Assembly: GCF_004359195.1 (NCBI RefSeq)
Contig: NZ_CP037954.1
Span: 744,001 to 808,000 of the forward strand
Length of the DNA stretch: 64,000 nt
From: Chryseobacterium salivictor
Lineage (GTDB): Bacteria; Bacteroidota; Bacteroidia; Flavobacteriales; Weeksellaceae
Reading direction: 5' to 3'
Both the position numbers and the translations under genes were made by a program. Of the stretch, positions 45,840 to 53,828 are shown in pieces (within the stretch, counting starts at the first letter, position 1; each line of letters opens with the position of its first letter). The notes below the pieces were generated by a model that saw nothing but the letters and a program-made list of their open reading frames with translations, ran no database searches and was not told the DNA's origin.

Positions 45840-46635
45840 TAGGAAAATCCCCGGTTTTAACATCTTTCACAAAACTGGAAACTGCGCCCGTAATTTCGGT
45901 ATATAAATCAAGATATCTTCTTAAAAACTTTGGCGAAAAACCTTTGTTCATGCCGACCATATCGTGATAAACAAGAACCTGCCCATCACATCCTGCGCCT
46001 GCTCCAATCCCAATGGTTGGAATTGAAATGCTTTCTGAAACTCTTTTTGCAAGATCAGCCGGAATTTTTTCCAGAACTAAAGCAAAGCATCCTAATTCTT
46101 CAAGCAATTTTGCATCACTCATTAATTTCTCAGCTTCTTCATCTTCTTTTGCTCTTACCTTATATGTTCCGAACTGGTAAATCGACTGCGGCGTAAGACC
46201 CAAATGTCCCATCACAGGAATTCCGGCGTTAATAATTTTGGTAATCGATTCTTCAATTTCTTTTCCACCTTCAATTTTCACTGAATGCGCACCTCCTTCT
46301 TTCATCATTCTTACGGCAGATTCCAGGGCTTTCTCAGAATTACTCTGGTAAGAACCAAAAGGCAGATCTGCTACGATCAAAGCACGGTCTACACCACGAA
46401 CCACACATTGGGTGTGGTAAATCATCTGATCCAAAGTAATGGGAAGTGTTGTTTCATGTCCGGCCATAACGTTGGCTGCAGAATCTCCGATGAGGATGGC
46501 ATCAATTCCACCGGCATCCACCATTTTAGCAGTTGTGAAATCGTATGCGGTAAGCATGGTGATTTTCTCTTTGTCGAATTTCATTTTTCGCAAAGTTTCG
46601 GTGGTGATTTTTTTTATTTCTGAATGTACAGACAT
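45820..46635 (-). CDS. panB: 3-methyl-2-oxobutanoate hydroxymethyltransferase (ketopantoate synthesis)
   Basis: The 271-residue enzyme adds a hydroxymethyl group to alpha-ketoisovalerate in pantothenate (CoA) synthesis. It shows [22 protein letters not shown] near 23-44, [16 protein letters not shown], the metal and substrate residues GGKEIEE, and [20 protein letters not shown]. All are intact. PanC and panD are not adjacent. The 3' end overlaps the broken hydrolase gene. Confidence 0.95.
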   Translation of the reverse strand: MSVHSEIKKITTETLRKMKFDKEKITMLTAYDFTTAKMVDAGGIDAILIGDSAANVMAGHETTLPITLDQMIYHTQCVVRGVDRALIVADLPFGSYQSNSEKALESAVRMMKEGGAHSVKIEGGKEIEESITKIINAGIPVMGHLGLTPQSIYQFGTYKVRAKEDEEAEKLMSDAKLLEELGCFALVLEKIPADLAKRVSESISIPTIGIGAGAGCDGQVLVYHDMVGMNKGFSPKFLRRYLDLYTEITGAVSSFVKDVKTGDFPNENESY

Positions 46636-46640
46636 AATTT

Positions 46641-46713
46641 AATGTGATAATGGGTTGATGTTTGTGATGATATGCTGATGTGGATGATGTGAAAATGTGA
46701 TTGATGGGTTGAC
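46641..46713. repeat. Low-complexity TGATG/ATGTG tract upstream of panB
   Basis: The 70 bases are made of imperfect copies of TGATG, GATGTG and TGTGAT with no clear ORF. It falls between the panB start and the Crp/Fnr gene end (gap 46636-46808). Similar tracts are, from memory, known in intergenic regions of Chryseobacterium. The unit is degenerate, so it is not a simple tandem repeat. Confidence 0.5.
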
Positions 46714-46808
46714 CGATACTTACAGATCGATTTAAAATATTAAAAATAAGTCAATTAATAATATTAAAAGCAGTTCCTGAAGTAACTCATCAGCAAATCA
46801 AAACAGGA

Positions 46809-47522
46809 TTAAATGATCACGTGCCCCAACCTAATTAGTTTTTCGTGGTTCAGGATTTTGATGTTTCTGCCTTCCACTTCGATGAGTTTGTCCTGTTTGA
46901 ACTCAGAAATCAAACGGATTGCACTTTCAGTCGCGGTTCCGATGATGTTGGCAATTTCTTCTCTTGTTAAAGAAATCTTGATAAATCCTTCAGGATCTGT
47001 TCCTAATTTCTGTTCTAATAAAAGCAGGATTTCTGCCAGTCTTTCACGCACGGTCTTTTGTGCTAAGAAAGTAACGGTATTGGAGGATTCGCCCAATTCG
47101 AAAGCGATTTTCTGCAGCATTACAAATGAAAACTTTGGCGCTACTTCCAACATTTGAAGAAATAAATCAGACGGTAAAAAAGTCGCTTCCACTTCGGTCA
47201 TTGCCTCCGCTTTCGCCTGAAAATCCTCACCGCAAAGTAAGGAACGGTATCCGATTAAATCGCCCTCTTTAATAAATCTAAGAATTTGATCTTTACCGTA
47301 AACTCCCTGTTTAGAAAGCTTTGCAGTTCCTTTATTTAAAAAATAAACTCCGTTTGGGATTTCACCATCTTCGAAAATAATTCCACCTTTATTAAATTTT
47401 AAAATTTGCTTGGCAGCAATGTATTTTTCATAATCTTCTGCCGGGAGCATTTCTTTGAAAGATTCATCATTAAATAGTTTCTGTAAATTCTCCTCGATTT
47501 GGGTTTGTTTCGCTAACGACAT
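46809..47522 (-). CDS. Crp/Fnr-family transcription regulator
   Basis: The 237-residue protein has a cNMP-binding-like beta domain at about 25-140 and a helix-turn-helix near 180-205 (LTREEIANIIGTATESAIRLISEF). The single Cys is in LLCGEDF near 97. It has no N-terminal Cys cluster, so it is not a classical iron-sulfur FNR. It is divergent from the cbb3 oxidase maturation gene across 91 bases. A palindrome with FNR/CRP-like shape lies before ccoS. It probably governs the cbb3 genes; the signal is unknown. Confidence 0.85.
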   Translation of the reverse strand: MSLAKQTQIEENLQKLFNDESFKEMLPAEDYEKYIAAKQILKFNKGGIIFEDGEIPNGVYFLNKGTAKLSKQGVYGKDQILRFIKEGDLIGYRSLLCGEDFQAKAEAMTEVEATFLPSDLFLQMLEVAPKFSFVMLQKIAFELGESSNTVTFLAQKTVRERLAEILLLLEQKLGTDPEGFIKISLTREEIANIIGTATESAIRLISEFKQDKLIEVEGRNIKILNHEKLIRLGHVII

Positions 47523-47570
47523 AATTGCATGACATTTATCAGCAAAAATAGGATATTTAAAACCCTAACA

Positions 47571-47602
47571 CAAATATATTTATCATAATTTTGCCACTTC
47601 AA
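47571..47602 (-). promoter_or_regulatory. Promoter of the Crp/Fnr gene
   Basis: On the minus strand a TTG and TATATTTG are 21 bases apart. This overlaps the ccoI promoter region on the other strand. Confidence 0.6.
47586..47593 (+). promoter_or_regulatory. -7 box of ccoI
   Basis: TAATTTTG lies 20 bases before the TTG start of ccoI, the same spacing seen at other genes here. There is no clear -33 TTG. Confidence 0.5.
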
Positions 47603-47613
47603 CTTTAAATAAA

Positions 47614-50004
47614 TTGTCAGAAAACTGTTTTCACTGTGGGCAAACCACAGACAAAGAGCTTATCAACTTCGATGAAAAATCCTTTTGCTGTAATGGATGC
47701 AAATCGGTGTACGAAATCCTGAATATGAATAATTTGGGGAATTTCTATGAACTTAATAAAAGTTCCGGAATCAGGCCAAATGATGATAACACTTCGCAAT
47801 TCGATTATTTAGACACCCCGGAAGTATTTGCAAAAGTAACCGATTTCTCAGAAGGCAATACTTCTTTAGTTACTTTTAAAATTCCTGTAATTCACTGTTC
47901 GTCATGCATCTGGCTTTTAGAAAGCTTACAGACTCTGAATGGGAACATCAATTATTCTCAGGTCAATTTCACCAGAAAAAATGTTCAGATTTCCTTTAAT
48001 CATCAGGAATTAAAACTTAGCGAACTCGCCAAGTTCCTCACGAATCTCGGATATAAGCCGGTCATCAATCTGGAAACTGCCGACAAAAAAGAAGAAACTT
48101 TCGATAAAACTTTAATTGTAAAATTAGCCATTGCCGGATTTGCATTTGGAAACGGAATGTTTTTAAGTTATCCGGAATATGCCGAACAAGTAATGGGTAC
48201 CACCGATTTCTGGATGGATACTTATAAAAATCTGTTCCGGTTTATCATGTTCCTTCTGGCGACTCCAGTCGTTTTTTATTCTGCTTCCGATTATTTTAAA
48301 TCTGCCTGGTTTGGACTGAAAAACAAGATTGTAAACATCGATGTGCCAATTGTTTTGGGAGTTCTGATGCTTTATGGCCGAAGTATTTATGAAGTTTTAA
48401 CCGATTACGGTCCCGGATATTTCGATACTCTATGCGGTCTTTTATTTTTCATGCTGATGGGAAAACTCTTTCAGAAGAGAACTTACAGTGCTTTATCCTA
48501 CGACCGCGACTATAAATCCTTTTATCCTATCGCCGTTACAAAAGTAGATTTCGAGGGGAAACAGCAAAATATTTTATTGAATGAGTTAAAAATCGGTGAC
48601 CGGATTATGGTCCGCAATCAGGAAATCATTCCGGTTGATGCGATTTTAATTCAGGGTGAAGGAAATATCGACAATAGTTTTATTACTGGAGAAAGTGCTT
48701 CGATACCGAAAAAACCGGGCGACAAAATCTTCGCCGGCGGAAAACAGGTTGGTTCTGTATTGGAACTGGAAGTCATTAAAAACGTTAATCAAAGTTATCT
48801 GACGCAACTCTGGAATAAAGAAGCCTTCAAGAAATTCGAAACCGGTCTCGACACGATGACCAATGACCTCAGTAAATATTTTACTTTTATCATTTTGGGA
48901 ATCACGCTTATTGCAGGAATTTATTGGGGACAACACGATTTCGAAAAAATGTTTCAGGTGGTTGCAGCGATATTGATTGTGGCTTGCCCGTGTGCTTTGG
49001 CACTTTCTGCTCCCTTTACTTTGGGGCATATTATGCGGATCATGGGACGCAATAAATTTTATGTAAAAGACACTTTAACAATTGAGAAATTAGCAAAAAT
49101 CGACACACTGGTTTTCGACAAAACAGGAACGATTACACACAATAAAAAAGCGAATGTCGTTTTCGAAGGTGAAGAAATTTCTGAATTTGATTTAAAGAAT
49201 TTAAAAAGTTTATTAAAAAATTCAAATCATCCTTTATCAAAAAGTTTATATCATTTTCTGGAAACTCAGGAAGAATACTTCCCAACGGAGAATTTCGCGG
49301 AAACCCCGGGGAAAGGATACATCGGTACCGTCAGAGGAAAAAACTATAAAATAGGATCGGCCACTTTTATCGGGCAACCGTCTAAAAACCTTGAGACTGC
49401 TGTTTATATTTCAAGAGACGGTCAGTTTTTAGGCAAATATATTTTCACCAATGAGTATCGGGAAAATATGTCGGAAATGTTTTCAGAATTAAATGATTAT
49501 CAAATTCATATTTTAAGTGGTGATAATTCTTCGGAAGAAAGTTCATTAAAGCATTTGGTCCCGAATGTAGATAAAATGAAATTTAACCAAAGTCCGGAAG
49601 ATAAACTGAATTTCATAAAAGCCCTGCAGGATGACCACAAAAAAGTAGCGATGCTTGGTGACGGACTGAATGACGCAGGAGCTTTAAAACAAAGTAATGT
49701 AGGAATCGCTGTGGCAGATGACACCCATTCTTTCACGCCATCATCTGATGTCATTATGGGCGGTGATCAAATAAATGAGCTGAAAAAATATTTTGATTTA
49801 TCGAAAGATGCAGTAAAAATTGTGAAATTCACTTTTGGAATCAGTTTATTTTACAATGTAATCGGGCTCTCCTTCGCTGTTACGGGGCATTTATCTCCGT
49901 TAGTAGCTGCGATTTTGATGCCCATCAGCTCTATCAGCGTCGTCATCTTTACATCCCTGGCTACCTGGATCCGATCGGCTAAATATTTTAAAATCAACCA
50001 ATAA
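47614..50004 (+). CDS. ccoI: Copper-type P1B ATPase for cbb3 oxidase maturation
   Basis: The 796-residue P-type ATPase exports copper to the periplasm for cbb3 oxidase assembly. The N-terminus has a Cys-rich pair, CFHCG and CCNGC, then an HMA-like site HCSSC near 91-95. Eight helices hold the metal motif CPC with C458 and C460. The phosphorylated Asp is D502 in DKTGT, and GDGLND closes the hinge. The start codon is TTG, supported by the -7 box 20 bases upstream and by family N-termini. It heads the oxidase gene run; the next gene is ccoS. Confidence 0.92.
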   Translation: MSENCFHCGQTTDKELINFDEKSFCCNGCKSVYEILNMNNLGNFYELNKSSGIRPNDDNTSQFDYLDTPEVFAKVTDFSEGNTSLVTFKIPVIHCSSCIWLLESLQTLNGNINYSQVNFTRKNVQISFNHQELKLSELAKFLTNLGYKPVINLETADKKEETFDKTLIVKLAIAGFAFGNGMFLSYPEYAEQVMGTTDFWMDTYKNLFRFIMFLLATPVVFYSASDYFKSAWFGLKNKIVNIDVPIVLGVLMLYGRSIYEVLTDYGPGYFDTLCGLLFFMLMGKLFQKRTYSALSYDRDYKSFYPIAVTKVDFEGKQQNILLNELKIGDRIMVRNQEIIPVDAILIQGEGNIDNSFITGESASIPKKPGDKIFAGGKQVGSVLELEVIKNVNQSYLTQLWNKEAFKKFETGLDTMTNDLSKYFTFIILGITLIAGIYWGQHDFEKMFQVVAAILIVACPCALALSAPFTLGHIMRIMGRNKFYVKDTLTIEKLAKIDTLVFDKTGTITHNKKANVVFEGEEISEFDLKNLKSLLKNSNHPLSKSLYHFLETQEEYFPTENFAETPGKGYIGTVRGKNYKIGSATFIGQPSKNLETAVYISRDGQFLGKYIFTNEYRENMSEMFSELNDYQIHILSGDNSSEESSLKHLVPNVDKMKFNQSPEDKLNFIKALQDDHKKVAMLGDGLNDAGALKQSNVGIAVADDTHSFTPSSDVIMGGDQINELKKYFDLSKDAVKIVKFTFGISLFYNVIGLSFAVTGHLSPLVAAILMPISSISVVIFTSLATWIRSAKYFKINQ

Positions 50005-50059
50005 ACCCACTTTGACCAATTATTTAGAAATATTTTAAATTAACGACATTTAACATTTA

Positions 50060-50073
50060 ATGATGAATATCAT
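50060..50073 (+). promoter_or_regulatory. Crp/Fnr-type palindrome upstream of ccoS
   Basis: ATGAT-GAAT-ATCAT is a palindrome with a 4-base centre, one base per arm from the FNR consensus TTGAT-N4-ATCAA. It lies just upstream of the two -7 boxes of ccoS, so it could activate or repress the oxidase genes. The Crp/Fnr gene nearby is the obvious candidate binder (inferred). Confidence 0.5.
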
Positions 50074-50083
50074 AATTTTTAAG

Positions 50084-50113
50084 TAAATTTGAACCGGTTA
50101 AAAACTAAATTTG
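50084..50113 (+). promoter_or_regulatory. Two tandem -7 boxes before ccoS
   Basis: TAAATTTG occurs at 50084-50091 and again at 50106-50113, and the ATG of ccoS is at 50122. The second would give an almost leaderless mRNA. Good -33 elements are lacking, as expected for an activator-dependent promoter. Confidence 0.55.
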
Positions 50114-50121
50114 CAAAAGAT

Positions 50122-50343
50122 ATGGATATATTATATTTAATGATTCTTTGCAGTGTCTCTTTAGCTGTAATTTTCTTGATCATTTTTATAATAAGTGCAA
50201 GAAATGGCCAGTTTGAAGATGATGAATCCCCCGCAGTCCGCATATTGTTGGATTCAGAAATTATTAAAGAAGATTCACCCGTTTCTAAAGAAGCAGAATC
50301 AACAGAGAAGTTAGATAAAAGAACAGAAGAAAAAAGTGATTAG
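50122..50343 (+). CDS. ccoS: cbb3 oxidase assembly protein CcoS
   Basis: From the ATG at 50122 the product has 73 residues, with one membrane helix at about 2-25 and the CcoS pattern ARNGQFEDDESPAVRILLD. CcoS is needed to put haem and copper into the cbb3 catalytic subunit. The longer form from 50089 starts inside the -7 region and is not favoured. It lies 5 bases before the fused ccoNO gene. Confidence 0.9.
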   Translation: MDILYLMILCSVSLAVIFLIIFIISARNGQFEDDESPAVRILLDSEIIKEDSPVSKEAESTEKLDKRTEEKSD

Positions 50344-50348
50344 TATAT

Positions 50349-52628
50349 ATGGAAACACAGAAGTTTAGTTATGACAATAACATTGTGCGAGCCTTCCTTT
50401 ATGCAACAATAGTATTTGGTATTGTTGGATTTTTATTAGGCCTTACGGCAGCATTAATGTTATTCTACCCAGAACTTCCGGAATTCTTTTTCGGAACAGA
50501 TGATGCAACGATTGTAAGTTTGCGAAGTGGAAATCTACAAGGTCTTATCAACAGCCACGGTGCTCTTGGTTTTGGCCGTATCAGAATGCTGCATACCAGT
50601 GCGGTAATTTTTGCATTCGTTTGTAATGGTTTTTTCGCGGGAGCGTACTACTCTATGCAGCGACTCCTTAAAACAAGAATGTACAGCGACACCCTTTCCT
50701 GGATCCATTTCTGGGGCTGGCAGCTGATGATTGTATCCGTTGTTATTACTTTTTTAATGGGTATCAATACTTCAAAAGAATACGCAGAACACGAGTGGCC
50801 AATCGATATTTTGATTTTAGTAATCTGGTTGGTTTTCGGATTCAACATGTTCGCAACGATTATAAAAAGAAGAGTCCGTCACCTGTATGTTGCCATCTGG
50901 TTTTATTTGGGGACATGGGTTGCGATTGCGATGCTTCATATTTTCAACAACTTAGAAGTTCCTTTATCATTTACAGGCTGGAAATCTTACTCCGCTTATG
51001 CTGGAGTTAAAGATGCTCTTGTACAGTGGTGGTATGGTCACAATGCAGTAGCGTTCGTATTGACCACGCCGGTTTTAGGATTAATGTATTATTTCTTGCC
51101 AAAAGCTGCCGACAGACCGATCTTCTCTTATAAACTGTCGATTATTCACTTCTGGTCATTGATCTTCGTTTATATCTGGGCAGGTCCTCACCACTTGCAG
51201 TACACCGCAATTCCTGGCTGGGCACAAGCTTTAGCGACGGGATTCTCGATTATGCTGATCGCACCATCTTGGGGTGGAATGCTGAACGGTTTGTTAACCC
51301 TTCGTGGAGCGTGGGATAAAGTTCGGGAAAACCCAATTCTTAAATTCTTTGTCGTTGCAATTACCTGTTATGGGATGGCAACTTTCGAAGGACCAATTTT
51401 AGCAACAAAAACTTTAAATAAAATTGGACACTACACTGACTGGGTAATTGGTCACGTGCACATTGGTGCACTGGGATGGAATGGTTTCATGACTTTCGGT
51501 ATGATCTATTATTTGATTCCAATTATGTGGAGAACAAAAATATGGTCTGTAAAATTAGCTAACTGGCATTTCTGGCTGGGAACTTTAGGAATTATTTTCT
51601 ACGCTGTTCCTTTATATATTGCAGGATTTACCCAAGGATTAATGTGGAAACAATTTAATCCGGACGGAACATTACTATACAAAAACTGGCTGGATACTGT
51701 AACCGCAATCATCCCTTATTATCAAATGAGATTCGTTGGTGGTTTGCTTTATATTGCCGGAGCTATCCTGATGTGTGTGAACGTTGTTGCAACGGTTAGA
51801 AACGGTTCATTCCAAAAGAACGTTCCTGCGGAAGCTCCCGCTTTAGCAAAAATTTCAAATCAGAGAAAAGAAGGAGAAGGTCTTCACCTTTGGATAGAGC
51901 GTATGCCGACACTACTTACCATATTATCTTTTGTTGCGGTAGCTATCGGTGGTTTTGTAGAAATTGTACCTACTTTATTAATTAAAGAAAATGTGCCGAC
52001 GATCGCAGCGGTAAAACCTTATTCACCGCTTGAATTAGAAGGTAGAGATTTATATATCAGAGAAGGATGTAACTCCTGTCACACCCAAATGATCCGACCA
52101 TTCCGTGATGAAGTTGTACGCTTCAACGGTAAAAATGGTCAGTATTCAAAAGCGGGTGAATTTATCTACGACAGACCTTTCCTTTGGGGATCAAAAAGAA
52201 CCGGACCGGATTTGCACAGAGAAGGCGGTAAAAACCCAAGTTCGTGGCATTACAAACACATGCTGAACCCAAGAGTAACTTCAGCCGGATCGATTATGCC
52301 GCGTTACCCATGGTTAATCGCAAGAGATTTAGACAGAAGCCAAATGGTTGCTAAAATCGAGCTGATGAAGAATACATTCGATGTACCTTATACCAAAGCA
52401 CAAATCGATTCTGCAGATTCATGGGCAGACAATCAGGCAAGTTTCATCGTTAAGCAGATCTTCTCGGAAGCAGCAGACGTGAAAAACGCTTACGAAGCTA
52501 AGAAAAAAGCAGACGGTGCGAACTTTGTTCCATTAGAGAAAAAAGAGATTATTGCATTGATCGCTTATTTGCAGAGACTTGGAACTGATATCAAAACAAC
52601 TGAAATTCAAACCGCAAGTATAAAGTAA
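50349..52628 (+). CDS. ccoN: Fused cbb3 cytochrome oxidase subunits I and II (CcoN-CcoO)
   Basis: The 759-residue protein is the catalytic subunit of the high-affinity terminal oxidase fused to its monohaem subunit. The N-terminal part (about 1-480) has twelve-odd helices and His ligands, for example in NSHGALGFGRIRMLHT, WWYGHNAV, GPHHLQYTA and IGHVHIGALGWNG. The C-terminal part (from about 535) has the CcoO signature with C574, C577 and H578 (CNSCHTQMIRPFRDE). This fusion is common in Bacteroidota. It sits in the inner membrane and is followed by ccoQ and ccoP. Confidence 0.95.
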   Translation: METQKFSYDNNIVRAFLYATIVFGIVGFLLGLTAALMLFYPELPEFFFGTDDATIVSLRSGNLQGLINSHGALGFGRIRMLHTSAVIFAFVCNGFFAGAYYSMQRLLKTRMYSDTLSWIHFWGWQLMIVSVVITFLMGINTSKEYAEHEWPIDILILVIWLVFGFNMFATIIKRRVRHLYVAIWFYLGTWVAIAMLHIFNNLEVPLSFTGWKSYSAYAGVKDALVQWWYGHNAVAFVLTTPVLGLMYYFLPKAADRPIFSYKLSIIHFWSLIFVYIWAGPHHLQYTAIPGWAQALATGFSIMLIAPSWGGMLNGLLTLRGAWDKVRENPILKFFVVAITCYGMATFEGPILATKTLNKIGHYTDWVIGHVHIGALGWNGFMTFGMIYYLIPIMWRTKIWSVKLANWHFWLGTLGIIFYAVPLYIAGFTQGLMWKQFNPDGTLLYKNWLDTVTAIIPYYQMRFVGGLLYIAGAILMCVNVVATVRNGSFQKNVPAEAPALAKISNQRKEGEGLHLWIERMPTLLTILSFVAVAIGGFVEIVPTLLIKENVPTIAAVKPYSPLELEGRDLYIREGCNSCHTQMIRPFRDEVVRFNGKNGQYSKAGEFIYDRPFLWGSKRTGPDLHREGGKNPSSWHYKHMLNPRVTSAGSIMPRYPWLIARDLDRSQMVAKIELMKNTFDVPYTKAQIDSADSWADNQASFIVKQIFSEAADVKNAYEAKKKADGANFVPLEKKEIIALIAYLQRLGTDIKTTEIQTASIK

Positions 52629-52638
52629 TTCATCTAAA

Positions 52639-52644
52639 AAGGAG
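52639..52644 (+). promoter_or_regulatory. Shine-Dalgarno site of ccoQ
   Basis: AAGGAG lies 8 bases before the ccoQ ATG. Bacteroidota genes rarely show a strong Shine-Dalgarno site, and most genes in this window have none, so this one is unusual. Confidence 0.6.
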
Positions 52645-52652
52645 CTAAAATA

Positions 52653-52844
52653 ATGATACCTCAAAGCGTAAAAGACATTTTATCAAACGGCGAAAATGTA
52701 GGTTTTTACCAGACATTATCGATGATCCTATTTTTAATTTTCTTTTTAGGTATTATCTTTTATGTTTTCTCGCGACCGAAAAAACATTACGATAAAGAAG
52801 CAAATGCCCCTTTAGATGATGATATTGAAGATCAAAATCTTTAA
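52653..52844 (+). CDS. cbb3 oxidase small subunit CcoQ-like
   Basis: The 63-residue protein has one membrane helix at about 20-41 (LSMILFLIFFLGIIFYVF), then SRPKKHYDKEANAPLDDD, typical of CcoQ. CcoQ stabilises the CcoNOP complex. It lies between ccoNO and ccoP, as in other cbb3 clusters. Confidence 0.85.
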   Translation: MIPQSVKDILSNGENVGFYQTLSMILFLIFFLGIIFYVFSRPKKHYDKEANAPLDDDIEDQNL

Positions 52845-52863
52845 TTTAAAAAATTAAACTATT

Positions 52864-53739
52864 ATGAGACAAAGAACGCCCGTATATGTAAACATTGCCG
52901 TAATACTTACGATTTTATTGGTCGTGTATTATATGTTTGTGCAGGAATCAGCATTCCTATCTTCTCCCTATTTTTGGGGCACAGTGGTAATCAGTATAAT
53001 TCTTGCAATGATTCAGCATGCAATTGGCGACCTGATCGAAAATGATCAATTCAAAAAATTAACTGATGCAGAGAAAAGCGAATACATCACTGCTAAAAAA
53101 GTACCTTATTTCAAAGGATTATATGCAAGTGCTTTTAAAAAGCAGTCTACCACCGAAGAAAAAGACATCCTTATCGACCACGGTTTCGACGGGATTATGG
53201 AGTTAGACAATCAGTTGCCAAAATGGTGGTTAGGTCTTTTCTATTTTGGAGTTGCATACTGTGCGGTTTATATGATTTCCTATTTCACCACAGATTTTGC
53301 ACATCAATATGTAGAATATGATGCGGAATATAAAGCGCAGACCGCGAGCATCGCAGAATATGTTAAAAACACACCGCCGCCGACCATAGAAAATGCAGTA
53401 TATTCTCCAGACAATATCGCAGCAGGTGAAGAAGTTTTCAAAACAAACTGCGTGTCCTGTCACAACGAAGGAGGAAGAGGAGGAATTGGTCCGAACTTAA
53501 CAGATAATACCTGGATCAACCAACCGGAAAAAACATTGTTTAAAAATGTCTTCCACGTTGTAGAAAACGGAGTTGCCGGAACTGCGATGCAGGCATGGGG
53601 CAAAAATGGTGTACTTACCGGTTTCGACATTCAAAATGTTGCAGCCTATGTTTACCATATCAACCAGGAACAACCTCCTATTACGGCATCAGAAGGTGGG
53701 GCAGCTCCGCAGGGAACTCCTGCTAACTGGGAAAAATAA
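52864..53739 (+). CDS. ccoP: cbb3 oxidase subunit III CcoP, monohaem form
   Basis: The 291-residue protein has two N-terminal helices (about 7-22 and 33-50), a further helix near 125-145 (WWLGLFYFGVAYCAVYMISY), and a c-type cytochrome domain with C196, C199 and H200 in CVSCHNEG. A Met ligand candidate lies in GTAMQAWG. Proteobacterial CcoP has two CxxCH motifs; only one is present here. It donates electrons to CcoO/CcoN. A strong hairpin terminator follows the gene. Confidence 0.93.
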   Translation: MRQRTPVYVNIAVILTILLVVYYMFVQESAFLSSPYFWGTVVISIILAMIQHAIGDLIENDQFKKLTDAEKSEYITAKKVPYFKGLYASAFKKQSTTEEKDILIDHGFDGIMELDNQLPKWWLGLFYFGVAYCAVYMISYFTTDFAHQYVEYDAEYKAQTASIAEYVKNTPPPTIENAVYSPDNIAAGEEVFKTNCVSCHNEGGRGGIGPNLTDNTWINQPEKTLFKNVFHVVENGVAGTAMQAWGKNGVLTGFDIQNVAAYVYHINQEQPPITASEGGAAPQGTPANWEK

Positions 53740-53762
53740 GAACTAAAAACAAAATTACTATG

Positions 53763-53814
53763 AAAACATAATTCGTTATCTTTAACAAAAGAAGGTAACG
53801 GATTATGTTTTTTT
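53763..53814 (+). terminator. Strong terminator between ccoP and ccoG
   Basis: A stem of about 18 pairs, AAAACATAAT-T-CGTTATC with GGTAACG-G-ATTATGTTTT, closes a 13-base loop and is followed by T. It separates the structural genes from the assembly genes, so the latter may be expressed at a lower level by read-through. Confidence 0.85.
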
Positions 53815-53828
53815 AATTTAAGAAAGAA

